NCBI RefSeq assembly: GCF_000711225.1
Contig: NZ_JOMG01000002.1
Span: 1,128,501 to 1,192,500, forward strand
DNA from: Pelobacter seleniigenes DSM 18267
GTDB lineage: Bacteria > Desulfobacterota > Desulfuromonadia > Desulfuromonadales > Geopsychrobacteraceae
Direction of reading: 5' to 3'
Length of the DNA stretch: 64,000 nt
The notes beneath the pieces were generated by a model. It saw only the letters and a list, made by a program, of their open reading frames with translations, searched no databases and was not told where the DNA came from. Of the stretch, positions 1 to 9,880 are shown one piece after another. Each line of letters begins with the position of its first letter. Position 1 is the stretch's first letter. Position numbers and translations under genes: made by a program.

Positions 1-66
1 GATTTAGACTATGATTTGCAATACCAGCGGCAAATTCATTCGGAACATAAAATGGGATAGGTCCTG

Positions 67-834
67 TCACGCAGTTATCTCCCTTATAATGCCATTACAG
101 GTTTGAAAAATAACATTCTGTAACTGATCACATAGACAGGATTTACTGTTATCAGGATCACTAAGAACTGTCTCATAGATCAACTTATGTAATTTCTCGC
201 GATATCGCTTGATGGCGCGCTTTTTTACGCCTCTCATCCTGACTCCACCAATAGAAACTGATATCGCAATAATGGATAAACCGGTCAGCAAGACCGGGAA
301 GCTAACTGTCGTTATCCCTAACAAGCCCATCACCCCCCCTGTAGAGACAACAGCAGTAGACGCGACAGTGGGTATAACAGCAAGACCAATCACACTTAAG
401 GTCGTAGCAGAAAAGGCATCCAATATGTAACCGCCGTTATATGGATTCTCAATATCTCCTACATTATTTGCTTGCTCTATAGCAACATCCTTAATTAACA
501 GTAACTCAGCCTGTGCCTCACGCATCAGATAACTACTTTCCTGTAAGGCCCAGCTCTCATACATAGGTCGTATAATCTCGTTTGTAATCTTTTTAATCCT
601 GAAGGTTCCTTCAAGCAAACTCAACTTATCCAACTCCTTGTCCATTGCATTCAATAGGGTGGAAAGCTCCCGCCGTAAATGCATTTCGACTTGAGTGGAA
701 TGCTTATCTTTCCAATCTAGTATCTGGCGACGTATGCTGAGATTTAAAAGGTTCTGCTCTGGAGATGGAACTCTTCTGTTCTCTTTTTCAAGATGACCAG
801 TGAGGCTCTTATTCTGCTTTTTTTTCCAGAACAT
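67..834 (-). CDS. Unknown membrane protein next to Zorya operon
   Basis: 255 aa, family not recognised. The N-terminal half is charged and probably helical (many E, K, R and L between residues 15 and 120). Residues about 135-200 form a hydrophobic, Gly/Ala/Thr-rich stretch able to make two membrane segments (around AFSATTLSVIGLAVIP and SFPVLLTGLSIIAISVSIGG). The basic stretch RMRGVKKRAIKRYREK follows, and the C-terminus contains Cys residues. The ATG is preceded by GGGAAG about 7 bases upstream. It starts 52 bp after the end of zorD on the same strand, so it may be co-transcribed with the Zorya operon as an extra component, or it may be an unrelated island gene. No catalytic motif was seen. 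Confidence 0.7.
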   Translation of the reverse strand: MFWKKKQNKSLTGHLEKENRRVPSPEQNLLNLSIRRQILDWKDKHSTQVEMHLRRELSTLLNAMDKELDKLSLLEGTFRIKKITNEIIRPMYESWALQESSYLMREAQAELLLIKDVAIEQANNVGDIENPYNGGYILDAFSATTLSVIGLAVIPTVASTAVVSTGGVMGLLGITTVSFPVLLTGLSIIAISVSIGGVRMRGVKKRAIKRYREKLHKLIYETVLSDPDNSKSCLCDQLQNVIFQTCNGIIREITA

Positions 835-886
835 TTATAAGCTTCCCTTTGCTACGTCATATCCATCGCCGAGCGACAAGGGTATT

Positions 887-3800
887 TCAGTTAACCGGCT
901 GGACAAACAGGCCTTCCATTTCTTCAGCAGTCACTGCCTGAGGAGTAACCACCGCATCTTTCAATGTCATTTTCTTCTGCAACAATCTGTCTAGATTGAC
1001 ATCAAAAGAAGTCAGTGTTGGGTGATGCAACGCAGGTAGATAAATATTTACGTCCTTCTTTTGACCAATTCGGTAGACACGATCTGTTGCTTGGGCTTCT
1101 TTGGCAGGGTTCCAATGTCGCTCTAGGTGGATAACGTTATTGGCTCCGACTACCGTCAAACCGACACCAGCAGCGACCGGAGACATGATAATAATTGCAA
1201 ATCCTGCTTGGCTTTCGAAATTCTCGATAATTCCCTTGCGTGTAAGCGAATCCTTTTTACTGGCTACTGCTTTGGTGTCACCGTTGATGATGTTGACTTT
1301 GACTGCAAAAATTTGCTCAAACCAAATCTTCAAAAACCTTTGCAGTTTCTTGGTCATCACAAAAATAATAACTTTTTCCTGTCGCCGTCTGATCATTTCC
1401 AACATTGCAACCAGGTTTTCCAATTTGGCTGAACGACAGAGGATACTCATCGCTTCTTTGCTGGTTTTGGAAAACAACCCTTGTTCATCGCTTAGACTGG
1501 GGTGCAATGAAGTTTCTCTGAGCCGCATTAGTGCACCAAGCGCTTGACCACGTCCCTGACTTGCTTGTCGTTCGCTATTGTAGCTCTCTATAATTTCATC
1601 GTATTTTGCTAGTTGCTGGGATTGCATCTGGCTGGCAATCTCTGGCAAATAGGACCAATTATCCTGAGAATCAACTGGCACACCGGTGTAAATTCTCTTG
1701 GCAGGCAAACCTTTTAAGTTGTCTTCTTTAAGACGTCTCAACATGAATTTGCCGACATTCAGCCGCAGTTGTTGACCAACCTCCAACCGAACTTTTGCCT
1801 GCTCTTCGACAGAGGCCTGGTTGATTGGTCGAACGTATTGGTCTCGAAACTGCGCCCAGGTTCCTAGCAACCCCGGCTGAGCCGTATCCATCAAACACCA
1901 AAAATCGGCTAAACTGTTCTCCACTGGGGTTCCAGTCGCCAACAATTTGAAATGTGCTTTAAGACCTTTGGCGGCACGAGTTTGAAGGGTATTGGGATTC
2001 TTGATATTCTGAGCCTCATCAAAAATGACCACACTCCAGTCAACTCGACACATGGAAAACTGATAATCACGTAGCGTTTGATAGGTCACCAAAACCAGCC
2101 TACGTGGCATATCAAGACGGTCAGCACCATAAGTCTTGCCAATTTTCAATGCATATCGGATGGCATCTGCATCTAGCAGTTCCTGCTCACCTAGACTTTG
2201 CCGGGTTTCTGGCTGGGCACCGCTAATCTTGAATTTATTGAGGTCACGACCAGACTGCAGAACAACAATGTCGCGAAAAGGACTCTTTGCAAAAGTCTTG
2301 GCGACCTCATCTTCCCAATTTTCAATGAGACTGAGAGGCGCGACGATCAATACTGGCTTTTCGGTTAACCCCTTATCTTTTATTCGATTGTAATATTCAC
2401 CGATGCCGACCAAAGCCATATAGGTTTTCCCCAAACCCATATCGTCAGCCAATAATGCGCCCTGAATGCTTCCAACCTCTTGAATATCCTTGCCAAAACC
2501 CATATTAGCTAAACCGAGCATCCATCGAATGCCTTCATCCTGATGGGGATATGGCTGGCGTAAATAGGCAGCGAAGTCTATCTGGCCAGAAAAATCAGAC
2601 ACTTCTGCGATTTTCAAAAGATTGTCACTGCTATCTGTAACTTCATCGAGTGAAACGGTCGACCGCTCTTCTTTAGCTTCTGGTTTTTCTACAATCGGTT
2701 CATTCTCTTCGAGGTGCGGTAATTGCGCATCGTTTAACGTGGATTCGATTTCAGTTAAAGTTTTTTCAACCGTTAAGGGGTCCGAGATGTCTATCACTCT
2801 GCCTTCAAAGGTAACGATTTCAGCTCCCTGCTTCTGAGCTGAAGCTATCTTTTCGCGCAGAGCCGCCAGATCTTCCTTACTGACGACAACCTCTTTGATC
2901 ACATTACTATTCTCAGCGAGAGCGCACCCGAGTTGAAACCAATCGATCCCTGAAGCATCGGTTTCACCAAACTGCATAAACTGAAAGCGAGTTGCCCCTT
3001 TAACCCTGATAGAAAAACCGGTATCAAGATCTACCAGAGAGGCATCGATAAAGGCTGAAGGAGCCTTGAGAAATTCCTGGACTTGGCTTTTCGGTATTCT
3101 CTGATTGGTTAATATTTCTTGTGTCGCTTGCAAGCGTTTTTCGTCAAGGACCACAATCTGATCCTTGATACGCAATGTGCCAAGATCATTTACACCATTC
3201 AATTGCCCCAGACGATTGTTAATATCATCAGGAGCCGCACCTGTTCCGTAGGAGGGAGTCAATAAGAGACTACCGTCAGACTGCTCCGTAGCTGTAAGGC
3301 CAACGCTATCAGGTTGAACAACTCTCAATTTATTAAAATGTGCCAGATCAACCTGCATGCCTTCTTTTTGAGAGTGCTGTAAGCAACCAACTAGGTTGAT
3401 GTTTCGATGTTCGGACTTATCCTCCGAACTAAGATTGTGGTGATTTTCAACAGCTTGGAGGCCCGTCAACTCTGATGAACTAAGAAGGAAAATCTCCTTC
3501 TCACTGAGTTGCAGGCAAGGACCTTTTAACTGGTAGAGAGGAACCCGATCACCGCCGGGTAAAACCGGAATAAGCTTCACAGAAAAAGCACTTTGCCCGG
3601 TTTGACCATCGACCTTAATTTCGAAACGGCCCTGATAGCTGGGAGGCAGTTCCAGAAGAGCGTGAATATCTGGCTCAAGAAGAACGGCATTCTCAGAAGG
3701 AACAGTAAACCCATTTACAATACGATAAGCAAAACCCTGCTCTTCCAACATTTGCAAACAAACATACTGATGTAGCAACCAGCCACTACCCTCGCCTTTT

Positions 3801-3925
3801 TCACAAAGTGCGAACTCGCTCTTAGGCAATACAAAGTTCAGACCATCGCGGTCGATAACCAACTCGAAGCGTTTCTCTTGCTCATTTTTAGAAATAAGAT
3901 TTTTGATAAAATCGGAAACTGCCAT
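887..3925 (-). CDS. zorD: ZorD: Zorya SNF2-type helicase
   Basis: 1012 aa. The N-terminal ~430 residues are family-specific. The C-terminal half is a Swi2/Snf2 superfamily-2 helicase: Walker A DDMGLGKT near residue 495, DEAQ motif (VVIFDEAQNIKNP) near 635, motif III LLATGTPVENSLADFW, and helicase-C motifs including GVGLTVVGANNVIH and the terminal arginine motif ATDRVYRIGQKKD near 955. In type I Zorya the ZorD protein is the helicase effector thought to act on phage DNA after the ZorAB motor senses infection (known for the family). It begins 4 bp after zorC ends, so it is the fourth gene of a compact operon. All key helicase residues appear intact. Confidence 0.92.
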   Translation of the reverse strand: MAVSDFIKNLISKNEQEKRFELVIDRDGLNFVLPKSEFALCEKGEGSGWLLHQYVCLQMLEEQGFAYRIVNGFTVPSENAVLLEPDIHALLELPPSYQGRFEIKVDGQTGQSAFSVKLIPVLPGGDRVPLYQLKGPCLQLSEKEIFLLSSSELTGLQAVENHHNLSSEDKSEHRNINLVGCLQHSQKEGMQVDLAHFNKLRVVQPDSVGLTATEQSDGSLLLTPSYGTGAAPDDINNRLGQLNGVNDLGTLRIKDQIVVLDEKRLQATQEILTNQRIPKSQVQEFLKAPSAFIDASLVDLDTGFSIRVKGATRFQFMQFGETDASGIDWFQLGCALAENSNVIKEVVVSKEDLAALREKIASAQKQGAEIVTFEGRVIDISDPLTVEKTLTEIESTLNDAQLPHLEENEPIVEKPEAKEERSTVSLDEVTDSSDNLLKIAEVSDFSGQIDFAAYLRQPYPHQDEGIRWMLGLANMGFGKDIQEVGSIQGALLADDMGLGKTYMALVGIGEYYNRIKDKGLTEKPVLIVAPLSLIENWEDEVAKTFAKSPFRDIVVLQSGRDLNKFKISGAQPETRQSLGEQELLDADAIRYALKIGKTYGADRLDMPRRLVLVTYQTLRDYQFSMCRVDWSVVIFDEAQNIKNPNTLQTRAAKGLKAHFKLLATGTPVENSLADFWCLMDTAQPGLLGTWAQFRDQYVRPINQASVEEQAKVRLEVGQQLRLNVGKFMLRRLKEDNLKGLPAKRIYTGVPVDSQDNWSYLPEIASQMQSQQLAKYDEIIESYNSERQASQGRGQALGALMRLRETSLHPSLSDEQGLFSKTSKEAMSILCRSAKLENLVAMLEMIRRRQEKVIIFVMTKKLQRFLKIWFEQIFAVKVNIINGDTKAVASKKDSLTRKGIIENFESQAGFAIIIMSPVAAGVGLTVVGANNVIHLERHWNPAKEAQATDRVYRIGQKKDVNIYLPALHHPTLTSFDVNLDRLLQKKMTLKDAVVTPQAVTAEEMEGLFVQPVN

Positions 3926-3929
3926 AACG

Positions 3930-5423
3930 CTAAAGCCCGTGTCTCATTTTATACCCACGGTAATCCGCGGCTGAGAATAATTGCTCTAAGTCTAGACGCA
4001 GCCCGAGCCGACGTAACGCAGCAATGGCCTCTGCTTGCCAAGCAAAGCCATGAGGATTGTGCCTAATACTTACAGGTCTCTGCCCGTAGGTTGGAGCTTC
4101 TTTCAAACTCAAGTATTTTAAATCTGAGCTCAGCTCTTGAGTTGTAAATCGTTTAACTGCGTAATCAAAAATGCTTGCTTCTGATGGGATATCCCTAAAT
4201 ATCCAAAATTTGAAGCTGTGGCTTCCTTCGATTATGTGAAAGTCACCAACTTTAAGGTAAATCATAGATCGGTAGGAATCATTAACCCTAGCGTATTCAG
4301 GCAAGTCCTGTCTTTGGTATTTCCTTCTGACATACCTTTCCGCACTATTGCTAATAAAGAGTCTAGACTCGTAAATAAGCCCTTGCCGATGAAGCCCTTC
4401 GAGAAAAGCTTTACGAGCAGGAAACATTCTTATTAAATCATCTTGCCCGGTTGATCTGCCATAATCCTCAAGGATATCAAGAAACAAGAGAAGATCGACA
4501 CGAGAAAGCCAACCTCTAACCTTTTGAATGCGTTTTTCTCCAAGAAGATACCACCATTGCTGATATCTGCGATTTGATTTAGGAACACGTGGGTCGCCAG
4601 CAATGGTCATTATGACGTGTCGCCAAGGGTCTGAAATTTCCTGTTGAGACGCTTTATCTATAAGAATTTGGAGAATATCATGCCCCATAAGACGACCGTC
4701 TTTTGAGGGAGCATTATAGACATCTGACTTGCAAACTTCTGATAGGACAGGGTGATCTTTCCCGACGGGAAGTGCGCGTAGGGTTTCGAGGTAATAATAA
4801 TAGCGACAAAGTTCTTGAAACCTGCCACCGTGAAAGCCATGCAAGGCCAGTGTGTCAAGAGCCTGATCAAGATCTAGCTTTTTTTTGCGTGCAAAATCAA
4901 CGACATTATTTGGGCCCTTGAGTGCAAACAACATGTCTCGGTGTTGCCCTAGCCGAGTCAACTCATCAGAGCTATCACTCCCCTTAACACGCTGCAGCTC
5001 AAAACGAATCAAACCTGCAAAATATTCAAGGTCTTCTCCCTCCCCCAGCTTGTCAAATTGCTTAAAAAAAGCCTCAACTAACTGCAGCAGGCTCAACCTG
5101 CCAAGTTTTGAGCTAGGCTTGTAAAGACTATCTAGCAGCTCTTTCGTAAATGATACATGCTCAAGAAACATGTCATTACAGAGGAGAAAAGAAAGAGCTC
5201 GAACCTCAATAGAGCTTTTAATTTCGGCGGAGATGGCATGGGATTGCCCATTTTTGGCAAGTCGCCATAACAAGTGACATGCATCTTTGAAACGATCAGA
5301 GCTATTAGCAGCTCTGGATGCTAACTTAGAAATTTCTTCTTGATTCTTCCTGATAACAGCGAAATCAGCACTAGTCCATTCAGGGAGGTCAAACAAAATA
5401 TGTCCAAGTTTTCTAAGGCTCAT
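3930..5423 (-). CDS. zorC: ZorC: Zorya EH-signature protein
   Basis: 497 aa, mostly helical and soluble. Assigned as ZorC by its position between zorB and the SNF2 gene and by a C-terminal region that resembles the EH_signature domain: residues about 290-400 carry RIQKVRGWLSRVDLLLFLD, followed by RKAFLEGLHRQGLIYESRLF. ZorC is specific to type I Zorya and is required for defence; it is thought to bind DNA and assist ZorD. Its start overlaps the end of zorB by 11 bp, indicating translational coupling. Without a profile search the domain match is by eye, but the gene order makes it strong. Confidence 0.85.
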   Translation of the reverse strand: MSLRKLGHILFDLPEWTSADFAVIRKNQEEISKLASRAANSSDRFKDACHLLWRLAKNGQSHAISAEIKSSIEVRALSFLLCNDMFLEHVSFTKELLDSLYKPSSKLGRLSLLQLVEAFFKQFDKLGEGEDLEYFAGLIRFELQRVKGSDSSDELTRLGQHRDMLFALKGPNNVVDFARKKKLDLDQALDTLALHGFHGGRFQELCRYYYYLETLRALPVGKDHPVLSEVCKSDVYNAPSKDGRLMGHDILQILIDKASQQEISDPWRHVIMTIAGDPRVPKSNRRYQQWWYLLGEKRIQKVRGWLSRVDLLLFLDILEDYGRSTGQDDLIRMFPARKAFLEGLHRQGLIYESRLFISNSAERYVRRKYQRQDLPEYARVNDSYRSMIYLKVGDFHIIEGSHSFKFWIFRDIPSEASIFDYAVKRFTTQELSSDLKYLSLKEAPTYGQRPVSIRHNPHGFAWQAEAIAALRRLGLRLDLEQLFSAADYRGYKMRHGL

Positions 5424-6162
5424 TCTTGTCCATCAACTTTCTAACATTCTCGAATTCTTCAAGAGCCGGCCTGCGTACAGTAAAACGGATATCAATGCGG
5501 CGATTTTTTTGGTAATCCTCCTCGGTCTTTTGCACAAGTTGTGTCGGACGTGTTTCTCCATATCCACTCACGGAGAAAAGAGGCCTATTGTCATGATTCA
5601 CAAGGCGCTCTAGACTTTCTTCTTCTGGAAGGTGCTTGTTCCAGTAATTCCACACCGAAATTGCTCGAAATGTGGACAAGCCCCAATTGCCCATATTTCG
5701 TGAACTCCAACGATTGTCCGTATGCCCCTCCACAAAAATAGTGTCCAGATACTTCCACCGCTCTTTTTTAGAGATTGCATCATGTAAAACTCGACCAATC
5801 TCAAGGACTGATTCTGAAACTTCCTTAGTATTTGGAATTCGATATTGATTCGTTTCAAAGGCCAAAAGGGTTTCTGGGATTCGCAAAACAGTTTCATTGT
5901 CGCTTATTTCTATTGGAATGTTTTTATTTTTCAGCTCGGTTTCAACCTCACGCAAAATATCCCTGCGCACTTGTTCGGCTTTGGCAATTTCTCGAATAGC
6001 ATCATTGACCTCCATTTTGGTGTGTGTAAGTTCAAGAATTAAAGCCAAAGATGCCAAGATGAAGATTACCAACAAACCAGACATAATATCCGAGAATGAA
6101 ATCCAATAAGGGTTCTCTTCATCCACCTGTATTGATTTTCTTACAGAACCAGATCGTCTCAT
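5413..6162 (-). CDS. zorB: ZorB: OmpA/MotB-like Zorya motor subunit
   Basis: 249 aa. The N-terminal MotB-plug type segment ENPYWISFSDIMSGLLVIFI contains one transmembrane helix with the Asp expected of the ion-conducting residue (D in FSDIM). A helical linker follows (about 50-110). The C-terminal OmpA-like peptidoglycan-binding domain has IFVEGHTDNRWSSRNMGNWG, LSTFRAISVWNYW and FSVSGYGETRPT, ending with NRRIDIRFTVR. With ZorA it forms the inner-membrane stator-like complex anchored to the cell wall (family knowledge). Its ATG overlaps the zorA stop by 4 bp (ATGA type), typical of coupled translation. Confidence 0.93.
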   Translation of the reverse strand: MRRSGSVRKSIQVDEENPYWISFSDIMSGLLVIFILASLALILELTHTKMEVNDAIREIAKAEQVRRDILREVETELKNKNIPIEISDNETVLRIPETLLAFETNQYRIPNTKEVSESVLEIGRVLHDAISKKERWKYLDTIFVEGHTDNRWSSRNMGNWGLSTFRAISVWNYWNKHLPEEESLERLVNHDNRPLFSVSGYGETRPTQLVQKTEEDYQKNRRIDIRFTVRRPALEEFENVRKLMDKNEP

Positions 6163-8201
6163 GCGACGCTACACTTTGTTTCCATCTCATTGACAACATT
6201 CGCCATCGCACGAGCAGCGTTTGTCATTTGAGATATATAATTGCTAGTTTCTACATTCCAAACACCAAGGCGTTGTTCTGTCTGACTCTGAACTTGGTCA
6301 GCGTAACTGTTCATCAATTTTTGCAGTTGGTCTTCGAGTTCTTGTATGTTATTTTTGAGTGCCTGCTGGAAAGCATTGAGATGTTTATGGACAGCCGAAA
6401 ATCCACTTTCAGCATGTTGTGTTGCACTATTAAGGTCCTCTACCAACTTAGACATATCGTTTCGTAACGCTTGATAGCCTTGCAAAGCATCCTGCATTTC
6501 CAAACTAACCAGACGATTATCTTCTGCCAAAGTTACGGTTGCCTTGGCAGCGGCAGAAACATCCTCACCCAATTTCTCAGCAGCTTGTTTTATGTTCATC
6601 GAAAGAATTCCCAATTGATTGGAAACACTTTGCATCTCTTTTGCAGCCTGGGAGATCTCTTTACCAGCATTCCCATTAGCAACAGAAAGAGCCTCAAATT
6701 GATTTTGTAAAGATGTAAACTTCTGGTGCATGGAGTCGAAAGTTTGCTGCTGAGTAGACATCAAACTTTCGACCCGAACGGCTAAGTCCCCTTGTAATGA
6801 CTGTAGCCCTTCGATACTCTCAGAGAAGTATTGCTGTCTTTTTTCGTCTCTTTTTTGCTGGTCTTCAAGTTGCCGACTAACACTCTGCCCAATCGAATTA
6901 ACCACTTCATTATTACGAGCAGACAGCCTATTTAATTGCTCATCCAACTTCTCTGCCCGAGTCTGTTCTCTAAGATCAGCCGTTTGCTGCTGCGCTCCCA
7001 ATTGGCCAACCAGCTTTTCAAACATGGTCTGAAAAGTTGCGCTGAGTTCTTTCTGTCTGCCCTGATGCTCTGCACCTAAAGATTCAAGTTGCTTTTCAAG
7101 CAACTGCTGTCGCTCCCTTGCTGCTGAATCTGACTGCCTAGACTGTTCATCCATGCGAGAAAGAAACCCTGTCATCTGTTGGCCAAGATCGCTAACCGCA
7201 GCGCGAACATCATTCGAGGCACTCTGCATCATCTCTTTCTGCGCATTCCCGGCATCACCGACTCCAGCAAGAAATCTGTCCAGAAGACTTTCCAATGCTT
7301 GCTGTGAACCCGTTTGCGCATTATCAACCAAAGATTGAATGGCCGGAGCCATAATTTGATTCAGGCTATCCTCCAAACCAGTGCGTATAGAATTCGTTGT
7401 TTGAACAAGAGCCTCTTGTAGTCGATCGCCTATTTTCTCTGCAAGACCCTGAAGTGTCTCATTTGAACTACGATTCAAATCAGCTATGGTGACAAGCGAT
7501 TGTTCTGGGTTAATACGTGGATAAAGATAATCGATATGATTTTGAAGATTAACAATTCTCCTTCGGATGCCTCTTTCAAGCGACTTTTCAATAAAATTAA
7601 AACTTACACTGGTAAAAACACCCCACACTGAAGTTAAAAAAGCGATTGAAGCACCACTAATTATGTTACCAATCCCTTGTCGTAAAACGTCGACGCCAGC
7701 GTCTTGACTAAGCTCCAAGGAAGCAAGGCCCATCTGAAGTCCTGCAAATGTTCCTATAACGCCAATTGCTGTCAAAAAACCAGGAACTGCTGCGAGCAAA
7801 CGATTCTCAGTAAGTCCACGCGATAAAGTCGAAGTATTAAAAAAATGCTCTGCATCAAGAGTATTATAAAGCTTCTCTCCGTCTGTCGAGAGAACGAGTG
7901 TCTCATCAAATTCTTTCCATCGCTTACCGAAGTACTTATGCTCAAGAGCTTTTTGAGTGATATCCCTTTGTCTACTGGCTAAATCATCCTGTGTTATGCC
8001 ATCCAATAAATTTGTATAAAAATTGATATGCCTTTTAGCTTGTAGATATTTCGAAATTGAAAAGAAGAGAAAGCCAAAAGTAAGAACAATTAATATCGCC
8101 ACAATAAAAGCACTTAGTCCATGAGGCGTATCTATATTGCCTTTAAATATTTCTGAAAAATCAGGAATAAGCCTCGCGAGACTGAAGATATTTTCCTGCA
8201 T
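6159..8201 (-). CDS. zorA: ZorA: MotA/ExbB-like Zorya motor subunit with long tail
   Basis: 680 aa from the ATG at 8201, which is preceded by GGAGGG at good spacing; a TTG 12 bases upstream is in frame but sits on the ribosome binding site. Three hydrophobic segments form a MotA/TolQ/ExbB core: near residues 25-50 (IVAILIVLTFGFLFF), 130-155 (LLAAVPGFLTAIGVIGTFAG) and 175-205 (SGASIAFLTSVWGVFTSVSF). The remaining ~450 residues are Gln/Ser/Glu-rich coiled coil running into the cytoplasm, as in ZorA, whose long tail is required for signalling to the effectors. It is the first gene of the Zorya operon zorABCD. A promoter should lie in 8214-8540; no clear consensus was chosen. Confidence 0.93.
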   Translation of the reverse strand: MQENIFSLARLIPDFSEIFKGNIDTPHGLSAFIVAILIVLTFGFLFFSISKYLQAKRHINFYTNLLDGITQDDLASRQRDITQKALEHKYFGKRWKEFDETLVLSTDGEKLYNTLDAEHFFNTSTLSRGLTENRLLAAVPGFLTAIGVIGTFAGLQMGLASLELSQDAGVDVLRQGIGNIISGASIAFLTSVWGVFTSVSFNFIEKSLERGIRRRIVNLQNHIDYLYPRINPEQSLVTIADLNRSSNETLQGLAEKIGDRLQEALVQTTNSIRTGLEDSLNQIMAPAIQSLVDNAQTGSQQALESLLDRFLAGVGDAGNAQKEMMQSASNDVRAAVSDLGQQMTGFLSRMDEQSRQSDSAARERQQLLEKQLESLGAEHQGRQKELSATFQTMFEKLVGQLGAQQQTADLREQTRAEKLDEQLNRLSARNNEVVNSIGQSVSRQLEDQQKRDEKRQQYFSESIEGLQSLQGDLAVRVESLMSTQQQTFDSMHQKFTSLQNQFEALSVANGNAGKEISQAAKEMQSVSNQLGILSMNIKQAAEKLGEDVSAAAKATVTLAEDNRLVSLEMQDALQGYQALRNDMSKLVEDLNSATQHAESGFSAVHKHLNAFQQALKNNIQELEDQLQKLMNSYADQVQSQTEQRLGVWNVETSNYISQMTNAARAMANVVNEMETKCSVA

Positions 8202-8213
8202 ATAACCCTCCAA

Positions 8214-8540
8214 GCTAACCTTATGGTGCAGCTAAAATTTTCTATGGCTCCGTTTGAATCTTCAAAGTCTCCAAATATGATCCAACGAATGCTCCTATCA
8301 TCTTCGGCTTATGAAAACTCCAGTTGACATATGCCAACTGGAATAATTTTTAGGTTGGTTCTTAAAGAATTTAATCAGTTAGAAAGGGGAATTGGAGATA
8401 GCAAGTAGTAAAAAACATCAAAGCCCACCCCTTCCATGATGCTATATGTTTTACGATACCGAAAATTGACAAACCTTTCTAGTAAAATTAATGCATTACG
8501 ACAGTCAAGCAAAACAGAACAAGTTCAGTAATTATCCAAA
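8214..8540. other. Upstream region of the Zorya operon
   Basis: About 330 bp without a convincing gene between zorA and the mobile-element scar. AT-rich, and presumably holds the zorA promoter on the minus strand. No clear repeat, hairpin or operator was seen. Confidence 0.4.
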
Positions 8541-8591
8541 TCAACGAGCGGTCCCGTAAAGAAGATTGTGTAAATAACCCGCCGGCCAAAA

Positions 8592-8693
8592 AAATGGCAT
8601 ATGTTCTTCAAACATAATCGAAAATTGATTCAGTGCCGATCGCCAGTTGTGGATCGGCATTGTCCGTTTCTTGGCGATATTCTGCAGGAGGTT
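8592..8693 (-). pseudogene. IS256-family transposase C-terminal remnant
   Basis: In one minus-strand frame the peptide NIAKKRTMPIHNW, followed by RSALNQFSIMFEEHMPF, matches the highly conserved C-terminal block of IS256/Mutator-family transposases (recalled family pattern NISKKWTMPIRDWKAALNRF). No other recognisable part of the transposase remains in frame, so this is a decayed fragment. It marks past insertion activity between the Zorya operon and the AAA+ gene. Confidence 0.6.
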
Positions 8694-8699
8694 TTTCTT

Positions 8700-9356
8700 T
8701 TGGTATTCCTGACTCTTTGAGCGCAAGCGACGGCAACGACGGCGCGTCTCGCCGCCCAGGTCATGAACGTCAACTTGCACGTTATGCATTGAGAGCGCTC
8801 ACTCTCTGATAGCCGTTCTGCCAGGTTGTAAGTATTTCCTCTCTGCTCCCGGTTGCAAAATGAAGAACTGCCGACTCACCGGGTGTCCTAACTCCTGGCC
8901 CATGATAACGTCTTTATCGAATTCGCTGGATGGGTCGGGTAGACTAAGAGCGCCCTAGATAATAGCTTCATCTTCCAGAAAGTAGCTGTCCAAGGCAAAC
9001 GAGTTTTCGCCACACATTTTCTTCTCGCTGAGGTCCTCTCTGAAAATCTTTTGAGTTCGCGAAACTCTTGATCCTTTGGATCAGGCTTGTTGACCATTAT
9101 CTAACGCATCTCCTGGTCCTATTCGACGAGATGTTCCGAGTTGATTCCCCGCTCACGCAGATAACCACCACGCTCGTCTTCATCCGGTCCTGAAACATCG
9201 AGAAGAATTTGACACATCTCCTTGCCCGCCATGAAACGAGGGCAACTTTCTTAGTTCACATCGTCAAAAGCATCAGATTTATACCGCTTAATCCAATTCC
9301 TGATTGCTTGATCATTAACTCCTATGTCTCGACCGACCTCCGGTATGCTTCGATTC
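8700..9356. other. Decayed region, no intact gene
   Basis: Only short, unconvincing open frames are present on either strand, flanked by an IS256-type remnant and a recombinase-type remnant. Probably eroded mobile-element DNA. Nothing specific is identifiable. Confidence 0.45.
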
Positions 9357-9429
9357 TCAGACGGCAAGACACCAACCTTGACTGCGCGTGTGTATCTTAT
9401 CTATTCCTTCATCAGTTGAGGCGACATCG

Positions 9430-9608
9430 ATGTTAAGACATAGAGGGGCCAAGCTATCAGCCCGCCCCCTCGTAGTCAGCATGTTGGCCTTGTTCAGCCC
9501 CTTTGCAATCTGGTTCAGGTTCAAGCCTTCAGAGGCAAGGCTATAGATAATCGGGGCGACCTTTCCAGCAAACTCATCTGCACTCAACTGGTTTGCGCCC
9601 ATCCCCAT
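9430..9608 (-). pseudogene. Serine recombinase C-terminal remnant
   Basis: The minus-strand peptide ADEFAGKVAPIIYSLASEG, followed by LNLNQIAKGLNKANMLTTRG, resembles the C-terminal helix-turn-helix part of resolvase-type recombinases (pattern: FA..V.PII.....G...L..IA..LN..G..T.RG). The catalytic N-terminal domain is absent in frame; upstream sequence to about 9800 may contain further shifted pieces. Likely a broken recombinase of an old mobile element. Confidence 0.45.
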
Positions 9609-9880
9609 GAGCCGCCCTTAGCAACTGCATCTTTCGTTTGATTCTTGAGGCTACCCAAGACATCCCCAAGATCTTTAATAGCTTAGAGAGCTGATGTAGT
9701 ACATCCGAAAAGAAGCTCTCACTCCCGCTGAGCCAAACCACCTCAAAAGTTGATAGTGAGTTGGTCACAACTAATAAAATTAACCTTTCTTTCAACAAGA
9801 GGGGAAGTGTAGTGCAGAAAATGGCCGAAAAACTGTCTCATTTCGTCATGATATTTAATATCAGAGGTGAAAGCTAAAGT

